Shown piece after piece: positions 10,365-23,500 of a stretch of 35,969 nt of DNA (within the stretch, counting starts at the first letter, position 1; the number at the start of each line of letters is the position of its first letter). A model generated the notes under the pieces. The model had not been told where the DNA came from and did not search any database. It saw nothing but the letters and a program-made list of their open reading frames with translations. Source of the DNA: Ophiothrix spiculata (lineage: Eukaryota > Echinodermata > Ophiuroidea > Amphilepidida > Ophiotrichidae); assembly GCA_000969725.1 (NCBI GenBank), contig JXSR01S003022.1. One strand, written 5' to 3'. The position numbers and the translations under genes were made by a program.

Positions 10365-11522
10365 ATGGAAATCAAAAGAACTCGCACAGTACTAGTTTTA
10401 CCACTTATTGCTATTGTAATACATTCCTATCTGACACAAGGCCTGGAGCTGTCAGACTATCAAACAAAACTCTTCACAAATCCTAGTCAGAATTTACAAT
10501 TTACAAGACTTGCAATCCATAATGAGACTGGGGATGTGTATTTAGGAGGAGCAGATAGATTATATAGATTATCTCCAGATTTTGTCAGAGAAAATTCAAT
10601 ATCAACCAATGTACCATGTGAGGAAGAAATTTGTCCATTAAATTATAATAAGATTTTAATTATTGATTACAAAGGAGATATGCTTATAACATGTGGAAGT
10701 CAAAGTACCCAGGAAGGTGGTCCTTCAGATATTTTTGGCACATGCCAAACTAGAACTATAGACAACATTGGAGATATTGACATAGATGATGACACATCAG
10801 TAGTACCACCAGGTCCATTGACAGCTGAAGCAGTCCTTGCACCTGGACCACTGAATGATGGTGTGGATGTTCTTTATGTAGCTGCAACTTACGATGAAGA
10901 CAGATATGAAGGTCATCAACTTTATCCATTAACCAGAAGAGAGTATAGAATAGACAATACTGCTAAAATATTTAGCACAGAACCTGATGCAGAAATTCAG
11001 TTGAATAGGGCAAACTTTCCCGATATACCATTTATTGTCAACTATATATACACGTTCACAAGGGCGCAATTGGAGGGAATTGGTGCTTCAGCTTTTGTGT
11101 ATTTTGTAACGATCCAAAGGCAAGATTTTATCACCCGAGATGACAAAAATTATGTGTCCAAAATCAACAGAGTATGCGAAACAGATAATAATGAATTTAA
11201 AAGCTATGCTGAGATTACTTTGAATTGTCATGGGGCTAATCAAAATGACAAATACAACCTCATACAGGCAGCTTATGTTGGTCCTGCTGGGGAAGAACTA
11301 GCTACATCAATGGGCCTTAGTCCAGGAGAAGATGTTTTTTATGGAGTCTTTGCAAAAAATGAGGGTGATGGTGGAGATATTCCGAACAGCCAATCAGCCT
11401 TGTGTGTTTACAAACTTGAGGATATTGAAGAACAGTTTGTTAGTGGAATCTTAGGATGTTTGAATGAGGGAGGTGATTATAAATTGAGCTATTTGCAAGG
11501 AACAAAATGTCCAAAATTCGGG
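10365..11522 (+). CDS. Plexin exon A: signal peptide and most of the Sema domain (residues 1-386)
   Basis: The start ATG has a good context (A at -3, G at +4) and is the first in-frame ATG after an in-frame stop. Residues 1-26 form a signal peptide: basic MEIKRTR, a hydrophobic VLVLPLIAIVIHSYL core, and small residues before LELSDYQ. The rest is beta-propeller sequence typical of plexin Sema domains: FTRLAIHNETGDVYLGGADR (43-65, with a sequon at N53), CPLNYNKILIIDYKGDMLITCG (90-111), ASAFVYFVT, YVSKINRVC, YNLIQAAYVG, DVFYGVFAK and SALCVYKL. The exon ends in phase 0 at GG|gtgagt. The reading frame runs on past the donor for 16 codons before a stop, which is intron read-through. Coding most of the Sema domain in one long first coding exon is usual for plexin genes. 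Confidence 0.95.
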
Positions 11523-14500
11523 GTGAGTACTAACTACACTGTGACACATTGTCATCATTATATCAGATCATAACATATTGGTTTACCATATGTGACCATC
11601 CACAAGTCTTGAAGGCAGCCTCATTTTGGTTTTTTTTTAATAACTGCAAATGACACCTAAATTAACTTCACTCCACATCCACAAGCCAACTTATGTTCCA
11701 TCAAAGGGTGTCATGGAGAGAAAAGAGAAACTATCATAAACATGGTTGAAGAGTACGTAAATACCATACTTTTTCTAGCAATTTCCATTCCAAGGAAGTG
11801 TAGATTTTTAAATATTTATGATTTATTCTTTAAATAGAAATTTGCAAGTTGTTTGACCTTGGCAAAAATTTGATTTCCACCAAATTATGACCCTTACATA
11901 TATTTTTACATTTTGCCATAGATTTACAGGGGAGATACCAGTCTCGCCACCATTTTTGTTCCGACGTGGAGACAAAATTGGGGATACTGATTCATAATGC
12001 ACTAAAATAGAAAACACGCATATACGCTATGCGTGCATGTAGGTGTATAATTGGCGTGAAGTATTATTTGCGCGGTTTGTTTCTACAGGGTTTCCTAATA
12101 AAATGAACTTTTACTTTGAGAGAACAGAGTACAATGGTGAGCAAACATGACTTCTGTTTAATTTGGATCTCTGAATCAAAAGTTATTGCCCTTTTTGTAA
12201 AGACCCGAAAAATCTTGGTCTGATTTGTTAATCTGTAAAGTTTCACCTCTGGTGACGTCATTGGGCACACGTTGAATGGAAATTGCTAAACACATCACAT
12301 GATTAGGAAAAGCATCCCTTGAACCCATTTCATGACATACGGACTCAATTTAATGATGATCTGCTGATATTAAGCAGATTGTTGCGTCTGGTTTAGTCAA
12401 CCTGTTGCGTCCCCTTGACGGGCCAGATGAATCATTAACTTACTTGAGTTCTTAAACTCCTTTGTCTTCAGTTTTCTTCCGTGATTTCGGTTAAAGACAT
12501 ATTATTGGTTGACACCTTTCATTAGAATTCTTTTTTTCCCCCCGACTCTTTTGGTAGAAATTGTATCCTAAACTACCCGATTGTCGCATCAGAAGTAACA
12601 GATTCAAGGAATATGAGAGTATCAGGAAACTCTGTACTTTAATTGAAAATTTTGACCTGTTTAAGTTAAAATTGAACTTAAAATATCACTTAATGTTAGG
12701 TGCAGGTCAGGTAAGATTGGTTTGGATTGATTTTGCTCCAGTTGCTTGCAGAATTCTCTTCGTTTCAAGTTTGCATTTCTTTAGCTGGAAGTCTAAACTT
12801 ACAAATCGGACCAACGTTGATTTAAAGGGCTTTCTTAAATTCTTCATATCTTTGGACTGGAGTGGTAAAATGAAACGGGACAAAAAGCATGTTGTAGAGT
12901 AATTACTCTACTTTTGAAAAACATATATTACTATGATTTAATCTTTTGGCAACTATTTTTTAATATATTTTATTTGCTTGTTGCATTAATATTTGGACAA
13001 GTTCTATAGGCAACCAGATCTCGGCACTTGGAGTTGATTTTGGCGGGAACCGAGTGAACCGAACACCCCCATTGCTGACGACACAATTACATGAGCCAAT
13101 ATACAAAGTCTGGTATCTCCCCTGTAAATCTATACTTGTTACACAAAATGAAGTTTGCCAACTTAACAGCAATATTTGTAGAGGACATGTTGAAATAAGC
13201 TGAAGGGACACTAGATGTTTGCAGCTATAAGGCAATAACATTTTAAAACAACATAGCTTTGCTATGGATGGAGTAGAAAGTGGCAAGTTTACTGGATTGA
13301 GCAATTTGATATTTGAGCTCTAATTTTGTATCAACGTAGGCCAAAGATAATGCTCGAAAATAGTTGACCCTTTCCAATCTTTTTGGTCAAAAAAACATTA
13401 TTGAGCGTTGCATGTCTCTAGTTTGCAAGCATTGTTTTATTTACTGGTTTTCCTGCTTAATAGCTTTTAAGCAACTTTTTGTAAATCTTGATTTATGTAC
13501 AACTAATCAATCACTTGATGTGGAAAGTTCATTTAAGCAGGTATGAATTATAGCAATCATTGAAAGAAATAAAAATTGATAGAGATTCAAGAAAGATTAA
13601 GAATCATATTTTTCAGTTATGAAATAGTGGGAACTCCATTCAATTGAGATTACTAGGCTGATGATAAATTAAATTTCTTGGTTAGATGAAGAGATCACAT
13701 CATTTGATCTTAATCAGATATGATATGACAATTATTTTATTTTACATTTCACTTAGTATTGAATTTCCTAATCTGGACATAATGATAATAATTAAAACTA
13801 GCTCTGCATATAGTGTGATTGTGTCATTTGTGAAATTCATTTGCAGAATATAGGAAGAGATCAAGCTAAAGCACAACAGTGTAGTGCCAACAATTGGGCG
13901 CTTGCTGATGAGTACAACCTTTTTAATGCTACTGTCGTTATAGAATGGACTGATGTTATACCATCGTCAATCATCACCACCACGCATAGGCAACACACCA
14001 TTGCATTCGTTGGGACATCTGATGGCAGCTTGGTCAAGGTAACGTACACACTCGAGGTTAAGAGGCAAAATTTTTTTTGTGTGTGTTTTCCTCAAGTGGA
14101 ATTTCTGAAAAATTGAGTCGGTCGGTCAGAAAATATATATATTTTTTTTTCTTTAAAAGCACCCAAAGTGCCAAATTTGGGTGCATTTTTCACTATTTTC
14201 GAAAACATTCTCAAAAAACACCCAGTCTGAGCAAAATTGGGTGCTTTCCCGACCCTATATTTTTTTTTAAATTTTCGACTAGGATGGGTCGTTGGGAGCA
14301 ACACAACAACCTTTTTGTGCCTTAAGAACCTATAGTAAATTGATAAGAAATTTTGCCAAAAATTTCTTCTAGTTTATTGAATTCCTTACTTAAAATTTAA
14401 GCACAAATAGAGTATGTGAAGTAACATTAATGTGAAGATATCTTAATGGCATGATTCAGCAGTTCTCATCATTATTATTCCACACTTCATAATTAAGTTA

Positions 14501-17500
14501 CTAATTATATAATATTAGAATAATGATTACCTATAGAATAGTGGTCACCTAGGCACTTTGCAATGTAGAAATGCCACTCTAGATTACTCTTCCAGGAGTA
14601 TATACATAGGCTTCTGCTAACATGGCTAAGCCACTGGGTTGTGACCTATCTAGAAAAGGGTGGCACAACCTTGGTCATATCGGATTCAGTCTAGGGTGTC
14701 CAAAGCTATGGAATCAATTGCCACCTTACATTCGTAACTCTGGTACATTATCTTCATTCAAGACTGATTTAAAAACTCATTTAATCAACATATCTTTTGC
14801 TGAAAACTTGTAGTGTATTTTTTGTTATGTAGTACTGTATTCAAGATGACTTTTGCTTATTATTGTATTTCTTGTTTATTATTGTCGGTAGCGCAGTGAG
14901 CGTCTTTTTCTAGACGGATGCTTGCGCTTTACAAGTTTCCATTATTATTATTATTAGGCCAAAAAAAAAAAAAAACTATGTCTCAGCTTACTTAAGGTTA
15001 AAACCCTAAGCGCTATGCATTTTTTTTTTTTTTTAGTAAAAAAGGGCTACGCGGATGCGGAAATACCCCCTAATATTTTTTTTTTCGCGGCCGCATCGCG
15101 GCCGTTTATTTAACTTTTTCCCCCTCTCGATGTAAGAAAAAAAAAATAAAATAAAAAAATCTCCTGAAAACCTAAAAAAAAAAAAAAAAGAAATGCGGTA
15201 AAATTTGAAAATTGGAAGCAAACATTTGCCAAATTTAATTTTGTTTGGTGCAGCTTAATATTAAGCAGAGATTCTGCAAAGTGAACCATTCTAAATGGTT
15301 GTATGGTCATTACAAATCACAAATATTCAACTTTGATTATTATACTTTAGTTCTGCATAATTGTAATGGTAAAATTTGATAAATTGTCTATTTTATCTTG
15401 CAATAAAGGTACATATTGAGAGTATATCTGAAGGCCGTGAGTATGAAAGGTTTACGCTTGACAGTAGCCGAGTACTAAGAGATAATGCAGTGGATTCATC
15501 CAAAGAATTGGTCACCCTCATGACTGAGCAAAAGGTAGGAGTGAATTCTAGATTAATCCTGGTGCCAGAATGTTTGTCGATATTGCCTCAAATGTTTTGA
15601 TGACATCAAAGTTTTATATAAGTGCTCGGGTTCAATCTTCTTGTGGAAAGAAAATGTTGTGACAATCTGATATATCAGTGACCTTGTCAATTTGATTGCA
15701 CAGCAATTGGTTTTTGCAAAGAGTTGAAATGAGTCCCGACTTTTTAGCGATGAGCCATGCATTATTTAAGCACTGAGTCAGTTCTTCTGCATGGAGTTAA
15801 CTTTGAATGGCAAGAACGTTTTATTTTGCCACAGCTACAGAATGAAGGAACTTGAAAGTTTGAGACCACATTAACACTGTACTTCTTTCTTGATGCAAGT
15901 AAAATTGTATTCTGAATCGTATCATGTGCTGATATTTGGCATTTTCAAGCATTTGCTGGGCTGAGAGGATTTACTAACATCTGACTGTATCTTTGTTTGG
16001 TTAGACCATAAGCCCAATCAGATTTGCTCAGTCGAGAAACACTCGCTATAGGTATTTGCTCACACTTATTTATAAAGAGTGAATGTCTCTTGGGATGAAT
16101 TTCATTGTGAGAATATTGGTTAGAACAGAGTGAATAAATCTCTAGGACTGAGTGATATGTTCTCAGAAGACAAAAAGTGTGAGCATATACCTTTTATTAC
16201 AGCAAATGTGTGTGGATATATGACAATGCATCTTGAGTAGTTATTCTGAAGATCCAAATGCACGGGTGAGTGACCCTTACTTGGTGAACTATGTTGGGTG
16301 GCAGTTTAAATCCGTCATCTGTAGGTACTTTGTGACTACAGGCCTTGTGTATGTAGGTACTTAGGCCTTGTGTATGTAGGTACTTAGACCTTCTGTATTC
16401 ATCTGGACCGGACGCCCAAAAAAGAAAAAACACCACTGTCTGGAAAGTGTCTATCAGGAGCCCAACATATCTGCTACCAACACTTGCCAGTACTTCAAAA
16501 TGTAAGATTGATTATATAAGTATTTATTACAAGCAACTGCAATTATTTGATGCTTACTTTGACCACATTAAAAAATGAGCAAAACCATTTTCCTTTACAG
16601 CTTCTACAGCTTGAGGTGCAAAATTGTGCAGCTTATACCACTTGTGATGAATGCATTGGAGGAAATGGAGGGGAAAATGGGGATCCCTATTGTGGCTGGT
16701 GCACTCTGGAAAAGAGGTTTGTTTTATTTATTTGCACATGACTAGCATTTTGAAAGCAATGCAAGAGAGTTAATGTTATTTCTCTATTGCATTGCTTTCA
16801 ATGCAATAGAGTTAATGTTATATTTCTATTAAAGATTTATCAGTGTGCAGTTAAAGTTCAATCACTGTGGTCTAGTAATATAATAACTGCTCTTTCACTG
16901 TACTGCAACCACCCTATACCTATAAATTCCAGTAACAGTTCAGTTCCTGGACTAATTTGGCACCATCTTCAAACTGTAGGAATTTTGCTGTATATATGTT
17001 CCACCAGGGAATTGGGAAAATTAGAAATTGATTGAGTGGTTCATTTGTTGAAGATTTCATCCAGTCTATGTAACATCAACATAAACTGATTGACATGTCA
17101 AACGTCAATTCTTTGCATGACATTTTAGCAGAGTTCTTTCCATGTCCAGAGATCCTTAACCATTTGATGACATACAGAGTAAACCAATGTGAACCATGTT
17201 TTTGTCGAAGATGACCATTTTTTCCCATTGTCTTAAAACCAGGTTGCATATTGGTGTCAAGGCCTAGTTCCATCTCGTATCAGACAACCTGTTTTGTGTT
17301 TCGTGTGTACTTAAAGATGAAAATCAAATCAATTGAGTTTGAATAAATGTGTTTGTCATTTTTCTTTCGTTTCAGATGCTCAATCCACTCAGATTGTCCC
17401 ATGGCTGACACTTCTACAAGATGGCTACCATACAATAGCACCAAATGTGTTGCTATTAGCAATGTAGCACCCTATGATTCGCAACCAATTTCAACTACAG

Positions 17501-20500
17501 AGAAAAGGGTAAGTGATTTTGCACCTGAACACTTTCAATGCCAAAAGACTTTGTTCCGAAATGTGCCACTACATGTCCAGTTTGTAGAATTAGAAGCATG
17601 AACCTTAAAGAAGGTTGTTTGTATATAGGTAACATTTGGAGTAAATCTGAACCTATGTTTTGTCAGCTTGTGTTTGTGTGGCTTTGTCATGTTCATGTAC
17701 ACAGAGGGACATATTGATGACATTGAAAATTGTCATTGTTTACTTCCTTCATGCTAATAACATACAGGCAAGTTGCAGCTAGCGTCTAGCTAAATGTTAA
17801 TGAAGGCGCTACAGTTGGAATTATTTCTAATTGCTAGCATCTATTTAGTGTCTTTTTCAACATCTAAATTCAAACTACCGTACTGACTTGAGTAAAGTCC
17901 CACCTTTTTTGAACGTGAACTTGGAGCAAAGTATAGGACTGGGACTTTACACAAGGACGCATGAGAGAGACTGAACTAACCGGACGATCTACCGAGGTAA
18001 ACAATGCCAGTGAATTGTCCAGGCTAGAGGGATCAAATCAATCTATTCATTGTAACGTTTTGAATAACGCATTTCAGGATTCAGTTCAGTAAATATTCTT
18101 TAAAATTATCCCGATGAGTTTTTTTCAATAAACACTTACAGGAACGTACCAATCAAGGTTTTGACTTACTTGACTTATATGCGTAGAATCTGGGATTCCT
18201 TAGCTTTCCTCTGAGAGCGTCGCCTCCATTCCTGTCGGTTACCGGCCAGTTGTTCTGCCTCACCGAGTGGGATCTGGGCATCCTGTCCAACTTGGTCTTT
18301 CCAGCGTAGTGGAGGGCGCCCTCTGCCTCTAGCTTTAGTGAAGTCCTGGTGGTATACCTGGTGTGGCAATCTATTTTCTGACATTCTCAACACATGCCCA
18401 AACCACTTCAGACGTCTTCTGGTCACAGCGTCTGTTATTTTGCTGGTAACTCTGAGCTGTGCTCGTACGTCTTCGTTTCTCATTTTGTCTCTTAGTGACA
18501 CACCAAGCATGGAGTGGAGACACCTCATCTCAAAAGACTCCAACTTATGTCTGGAAGTAGTTGACAGAGTCCAGGACTCTGAGCCATAGGTGGCGATGGG
18601 GAGGATGAGGGAGTTGTAAAGTCTGACTTTCAATGGCCAGGAGAATGTGTTGTTTGACCAGATGGTGCCCTTAAGTCTGGCAAAGGCCCAGGATGCAAGT
18701 CTGGTGCGTCTTTTAATATCTTCATCAACAGATGGTACATTGCTGCCTAGGAGTACGAACTGCTGAACCTTATCAATTGGTATACCATTAAGGATGATAT
18801 CCCTGGGGTCATCAGACATAATTTTGCACTTAGCTGGGTTGATTTTCATGCCCCATTTCTTACATACATTGTCCAGCTCATCTGTGGCTATCTGGAGTTT
18901 CTCAAACACTGCATCAAGGAGGGTGGTGTCATCAGCATAACGGATGTTGTTGATGTTGGTTTTTCCAATCTTCACCCCGGTGTTTAGTTGTTGAAGGTCC
19001 TTCATAACAAACTCCAGGAACAGGTTGAACAACACAGGTGATAGGAGGCAACCCTGCCTCACTCCAACGTCTACTTTAAACCATTCAGATATTTTGCCAT
19101 TCACAACCATAGCGCATTTTGTCTGCTGGTTCATGGCCTCAATTAGATCTACAAGTTTGCCATCTACTCCAATGGACCTCAAGCATTTCCACAGGGCTTC
19201 ACGCCAGATGGTGTCGAAAGCTGCTTTGAAATCAACGAAGTTCCAGTGGATAGGGACGCGTCGCTCTTTAGCCTTTTCGAAGACCTGTCTTGCAAGGTTT
19301 AATATGGTGAAAATACTATTGCACGTTCGATCGTGACATTCGCCATTTTGTAAAAGTAACAATCGGGATTGTGCATGTCCAATAGATATGATAGTGCATG
19401 CTCTATTTATTTTTACCGTTATATAAACATAAACATCGCCATCTGTTGACGATTAGAACACAAACAACAGTGAAAAGGTGTACAGTGTGTCCCAGAATGA
19501 AGTTATCAAGATTTCAACACCACACAGTTCAAAAACCAAATAGTTTCAGACAATGAAACTTGGTGACAATCATGCCTAAAGTCTTGACTTTGTGTGGTGC
19601 AAATATAAAGAAAATTCATGCATTACTTTTCTAGAAATGAGCATTTGAAGCTCCAGAGGGGTTTGGATACTTTTCCCAGTTTAGGTAAAGTTGTAAAATT
19701 TCAACAGAGATTTGCAGCATAACCATGCAACAAGAACGTCATCTTTACAGACATAGTCATGATAACATTTGTCCAATTATAAGTGTCATATATTAACCTA
19801 AATCTGTTTTCTTTTCATCTGCAAAAATCCTTTAATATTTTATTAGGTAATCGTTTAGGAAAATCATTGAGCGGGTAATTTGAAAGTACGCTAAAGGGCT
19901 GGTACCCTGATAGCAGTGGTTGTAGGAATATGGTAATTCAAAGCAAACATAACACCTCATTTGTCAATGAAGAAAATAGTATCATGATTGACCAATACCT
20001 GGCGAGTGCAGGTATCATTGAAACAATGGAAAGATTTATTTAACATTACCAGGAGCCAGATATCCCCATCGCACAAGTATTCCATCTTAAAAATGTCAGA
20101 AAATAAAAAGCTGATGGTATCGGATGACAGAAGGAACTGCAAAAAAGTAGCGTGTGGACGCCAAGGTAGAAGCCGAATTTACATTCTACTGAACCTTTAT
20201 TAAGAATCCAAGGTATCATCAAGGAGAATCAACATGCAAAACAAAACAGAAATGTTGGTAAAGATGATATTCTAGCTCGCATACTTCCCCTGCAAAATTC
20301 CGCTGGGTTTTTACGACCTCTCCAAACTGGGAAAAGTGTCCAAAGCCCTTTGGAGCTTCAAACGCTCAATACTAGATAATTATTGCATGGATTTTCTTTA
20401 ATTTTGCACCAAAGCAAGTAAAGACATTAGGCATGGTTGTCACTAACTTTCAGTGTCTGGGATATTATAGTTTTTGAATTATGTGGCATTGAAATCTTGA

Positions 20501-23500
20501 TAACTTCATTCTGGGACACACTGTATATTCACCCGCGATCAGCCATGATCATTTTGGATAAAATGTACCTATTTCTATCGTAATTAAGATGAGTTTGCAA
20601 TTATTTTTTGATGCAGATTTTGGCAACAAATAAAATGGTATTGGGATATTTAGGTAATGATTATTTGACGACTCCTAAAGAATACCAATGGGACTTTACG
20701 AGCGTGTACGTTAATTTCCTGAAATTTTTTGTAAATATACAGGTGGTACATTGCCCGAAGGTGGTATTTTACCAGCCTCATTACGGTATATGCTAGCTAC
20801 ATCTTGCTAGTATGTCATGGGTATGACATTGGTCTTCATCTGGCAGTGTGATGCTCATGCACATGGTCTTGGCCAGTATTGTTGTTGCCATGGCAGATGT
20901 CACCAAGCTCGGTGCCACAATTTTTCAAACAGTGTAAACAAAATTCAAAGTGTAATTCTTTATTGCATTTAAGTGTAATCAGCAGCATGCATTTTTATTT
21001 GTATTGTCGGTGTTATAATTTTACTTAAGTTAGTTGTGTGTCTAGCTTTAAGGAGAACCTTATCTTCCATCATTTGTCCGCCAAAGTTTTTGTACAGGGA
21101 TAGTTCTGTGGTCGTATGCATATTTGTTATCTTTTTTGTTTACTTCAGTTTTAGGGTGTCTTACTGAATTCAGTATGGCCAGCTTGTTTAACGTTTTTTG
21201 CAGTGACACAATGAAGATAATCCCTGTTTTTTAAATGTGTTAACATTGATGTTGTTTGCATCAGTCAGGTCGAAATCAATCTTGGTTTGAAATCAATCAG
21301 CAAGTTTTTGCTGAAGTAATGTGTCAATTTTTACATTTTAAACGTTAAAAAGCAACATTTAGGACCACTGACTTATCTGTTTTTTTATGTTCGTAACAAT
21401 TGAAACAAATAAATAAGGGTATCTAAAAGAGGTTAACATAAAGATTCAAAAAAGAAGTTTCAATTATACCAAAATATATGTTCCTTAATATTTCAGATCA
21501 CCTTAACAGTTGAGCAACTGCCAAATATCTCAGAAGGCAACTTTTATCAGTGTGTGTTTGATGATGCTGAGCAGACACGTGCAGATAAAGATGGAGATTT
21601 ACTCACATGTCTCACCCCAGCACTTAATAAGAGGCCTAATATTCCAAATGGAGCTGGTAAGTGTCACAGAAAAAGAAGTTAAAATGCAAGTAATTTATGG
21701 GGCACTGTCTCCCTAGCTTTCTAATTCTGTACAGCCCCATCACACTGATCAGGCCTGAATGATGGTGACTACCTCACATATGTGATCCAAGTACCAAGTA
21801 CCTGAAAATGAAAGGCTTTTGATTCCCAATGGAATGCCAGTCATATAGTGCACCTGTATTCACAAAGGGGGAATGAATAACTTTATTCCAAGAATAAATC
21901 AATGGATACTGTCATTTGGTATTCACAAATGTGGCTGTCCAGCCTGTATGAGCCGTAAATGTCTGAAACTTCATTTTGCGCTACAGGTGAAAATACATGA
22001 AATCTTGGCCTGTTTGTGATTTGTCTGATTGTTTTTAATGTTCTAGCTTACGATGCGTGTTTCTCCTTTCCCTTATTTGACATGTCAAGGTCATAATTTG
22101 CTGAAATTGATTTTTGACAGATTCACAATCCTTGTGCTTACTACAAAATACCAGCAAAGTTTCATTTCAAGAAAATGTGAAATAAATCTGCATATTTTTA
22201 AGACAATCAACAGAAAATATAGGGCTTACTGATCTTTGAACGCATTTATCTCAGTTATACGTTTTACTCTGTGACAACCTTTGACGGAGCATAACTTGAC
22301 TTCTGGAAATCGTGTGAAGTTCATTAACGTGTCATTTTTATCCTTAAAGCATGGTCTTTGAAAATGATTAAAAAAGTGAAAATGACAAGAGGGGGCATTT
22401 ACGACTGGTTTGGGATTGACGGTCACAAATGAAGAATAATGTTATTCCACGGACTGGTTGTTCCCGGCTTTATTAAAATCCAACTTTGTTCAGGACTGTG
22501 GACTCTCTCTAGTCCAAAATAGAATAATCCAGAAACAAAGTTATTCCTGGAATAACTTTTGTGAGTACCGGCCAATATGTCTACCTGACCCTGCTTTTCT
22601 CTTTGGTTTGGTAGTACATTTCTGACCATGTAGCCATTGTAATCACTCATATCCATTTCAGGAAGATTTGTTGTACTAATGCAAGTGTTAGGGATATTGC
22701 TTGCATTCAAAACATTGCGATCAGGATCATCTTCCAAAGTTTTGTATGTGAATCCCTGGGACTCACCTCAATTCAGTCATTTTATTTGATGTTTTTATTA
22801 AAATGAATTGATACAATAAGTAGTTTGTACCATGTCCAAGGGAATTTTAAGGAAATTGACTTTACCACCAGATCCACAAATGTAAACCCATTCTGTTCAT
22901 TTTAAGTTTTATAGAGTGCTAGAATTATTTTAACCCACATGTTAACCAGTTCACACAATTTCTGACTTTTTTTACAGATCATGTGACTATGAAGTTGAAT
23001 GTTTATTCAACTGAAACTAATGTGAAGTTTGTAACAACGGATTATCATTTCTACGAATGCAATACACATAAAATGTAAGTAATCTCGAAAGATCTATTGA
23101 AACGGTTGGATCAAAATTTGCATTATATCAAGCTTAAGCATCCTGGTCATATCTCAAAACAGAGTTTTGACAGTTGAAATCAGAAAAGTGTTCAATTCTA
23201 CTGATAAATACACTCTCTTGATTCAGAGAGAATGCTTTTATTTCACAACAAAGGCAAGAATGTTATTTTGAACACTGTATTTTGTTATATCTAGTCGTAC
23301 CTGCAACCTTCGCCTATATCACCAACTTTATAAGAACACTGATCTATAACGCCACTGACAGCCGAGCAAGTGGCGAAGCACACAGGCGAGCCCCATTGTA
23401 GTGCTAGGTTATATCTTGCAAAACAGATTTTGAACATTATGCCAAAATGCTTATAGGATTTCACTATGTAGATTTTCATATTTTCTCATTCTAAAATCAC

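Larger units (their letters stand above)
14039..15408 (+). other. Plexin intron after exon B
   Basis: A 1,370-base intron (gtaacg...ataaag). It contains an inverted repeat near 14110-14310, a LINE 3' end (14600-14956) and homopolymer A/T runs at about 14960-15190 that may be unstable in assembly. Confidence 0.8.
15535..16600 (+). other. Plexin intron after exon C
   Basis: A 1,066-base intron (gtagga...ttacag). It includes a palindromic segment (16050-16192) and a 23-base tandem repeat (16341-16398); otherwise nothing notable. Confidence 0.8.
17509..21496 (+). other. Plexin intron after exon E, expanded by insertions
   Basis: The largest intron here (3,988 bases, gtaagt...tttcag). About 2.2 kb is an antisense RTE-like fragment plus a long-TIR element. 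The remaining stretches (17509-18157, 20526-21496) show no genes. Confidence 0.85.

Noticed and set aside
10283..10486. Open frame overlapping the start of the plexin in another frame
   Set aside because: It starts at TTG and is a shadow of the clearly coding frame that begins at 10365.
12561..12902. 113-codon open frame inside the 1.21 kb TIR element
   Set aside because: No transposase motif, residue use typical of random AT-rich sequence, and not conserved in the short relative at 29114.
17890..17950. GTAAAGTCCCA / TGGGACTTTAC inverted pair as a NF-kB-like or MITE signal
   Set aside because: Very short arms and no defined ends; chance in a long intron is likely.
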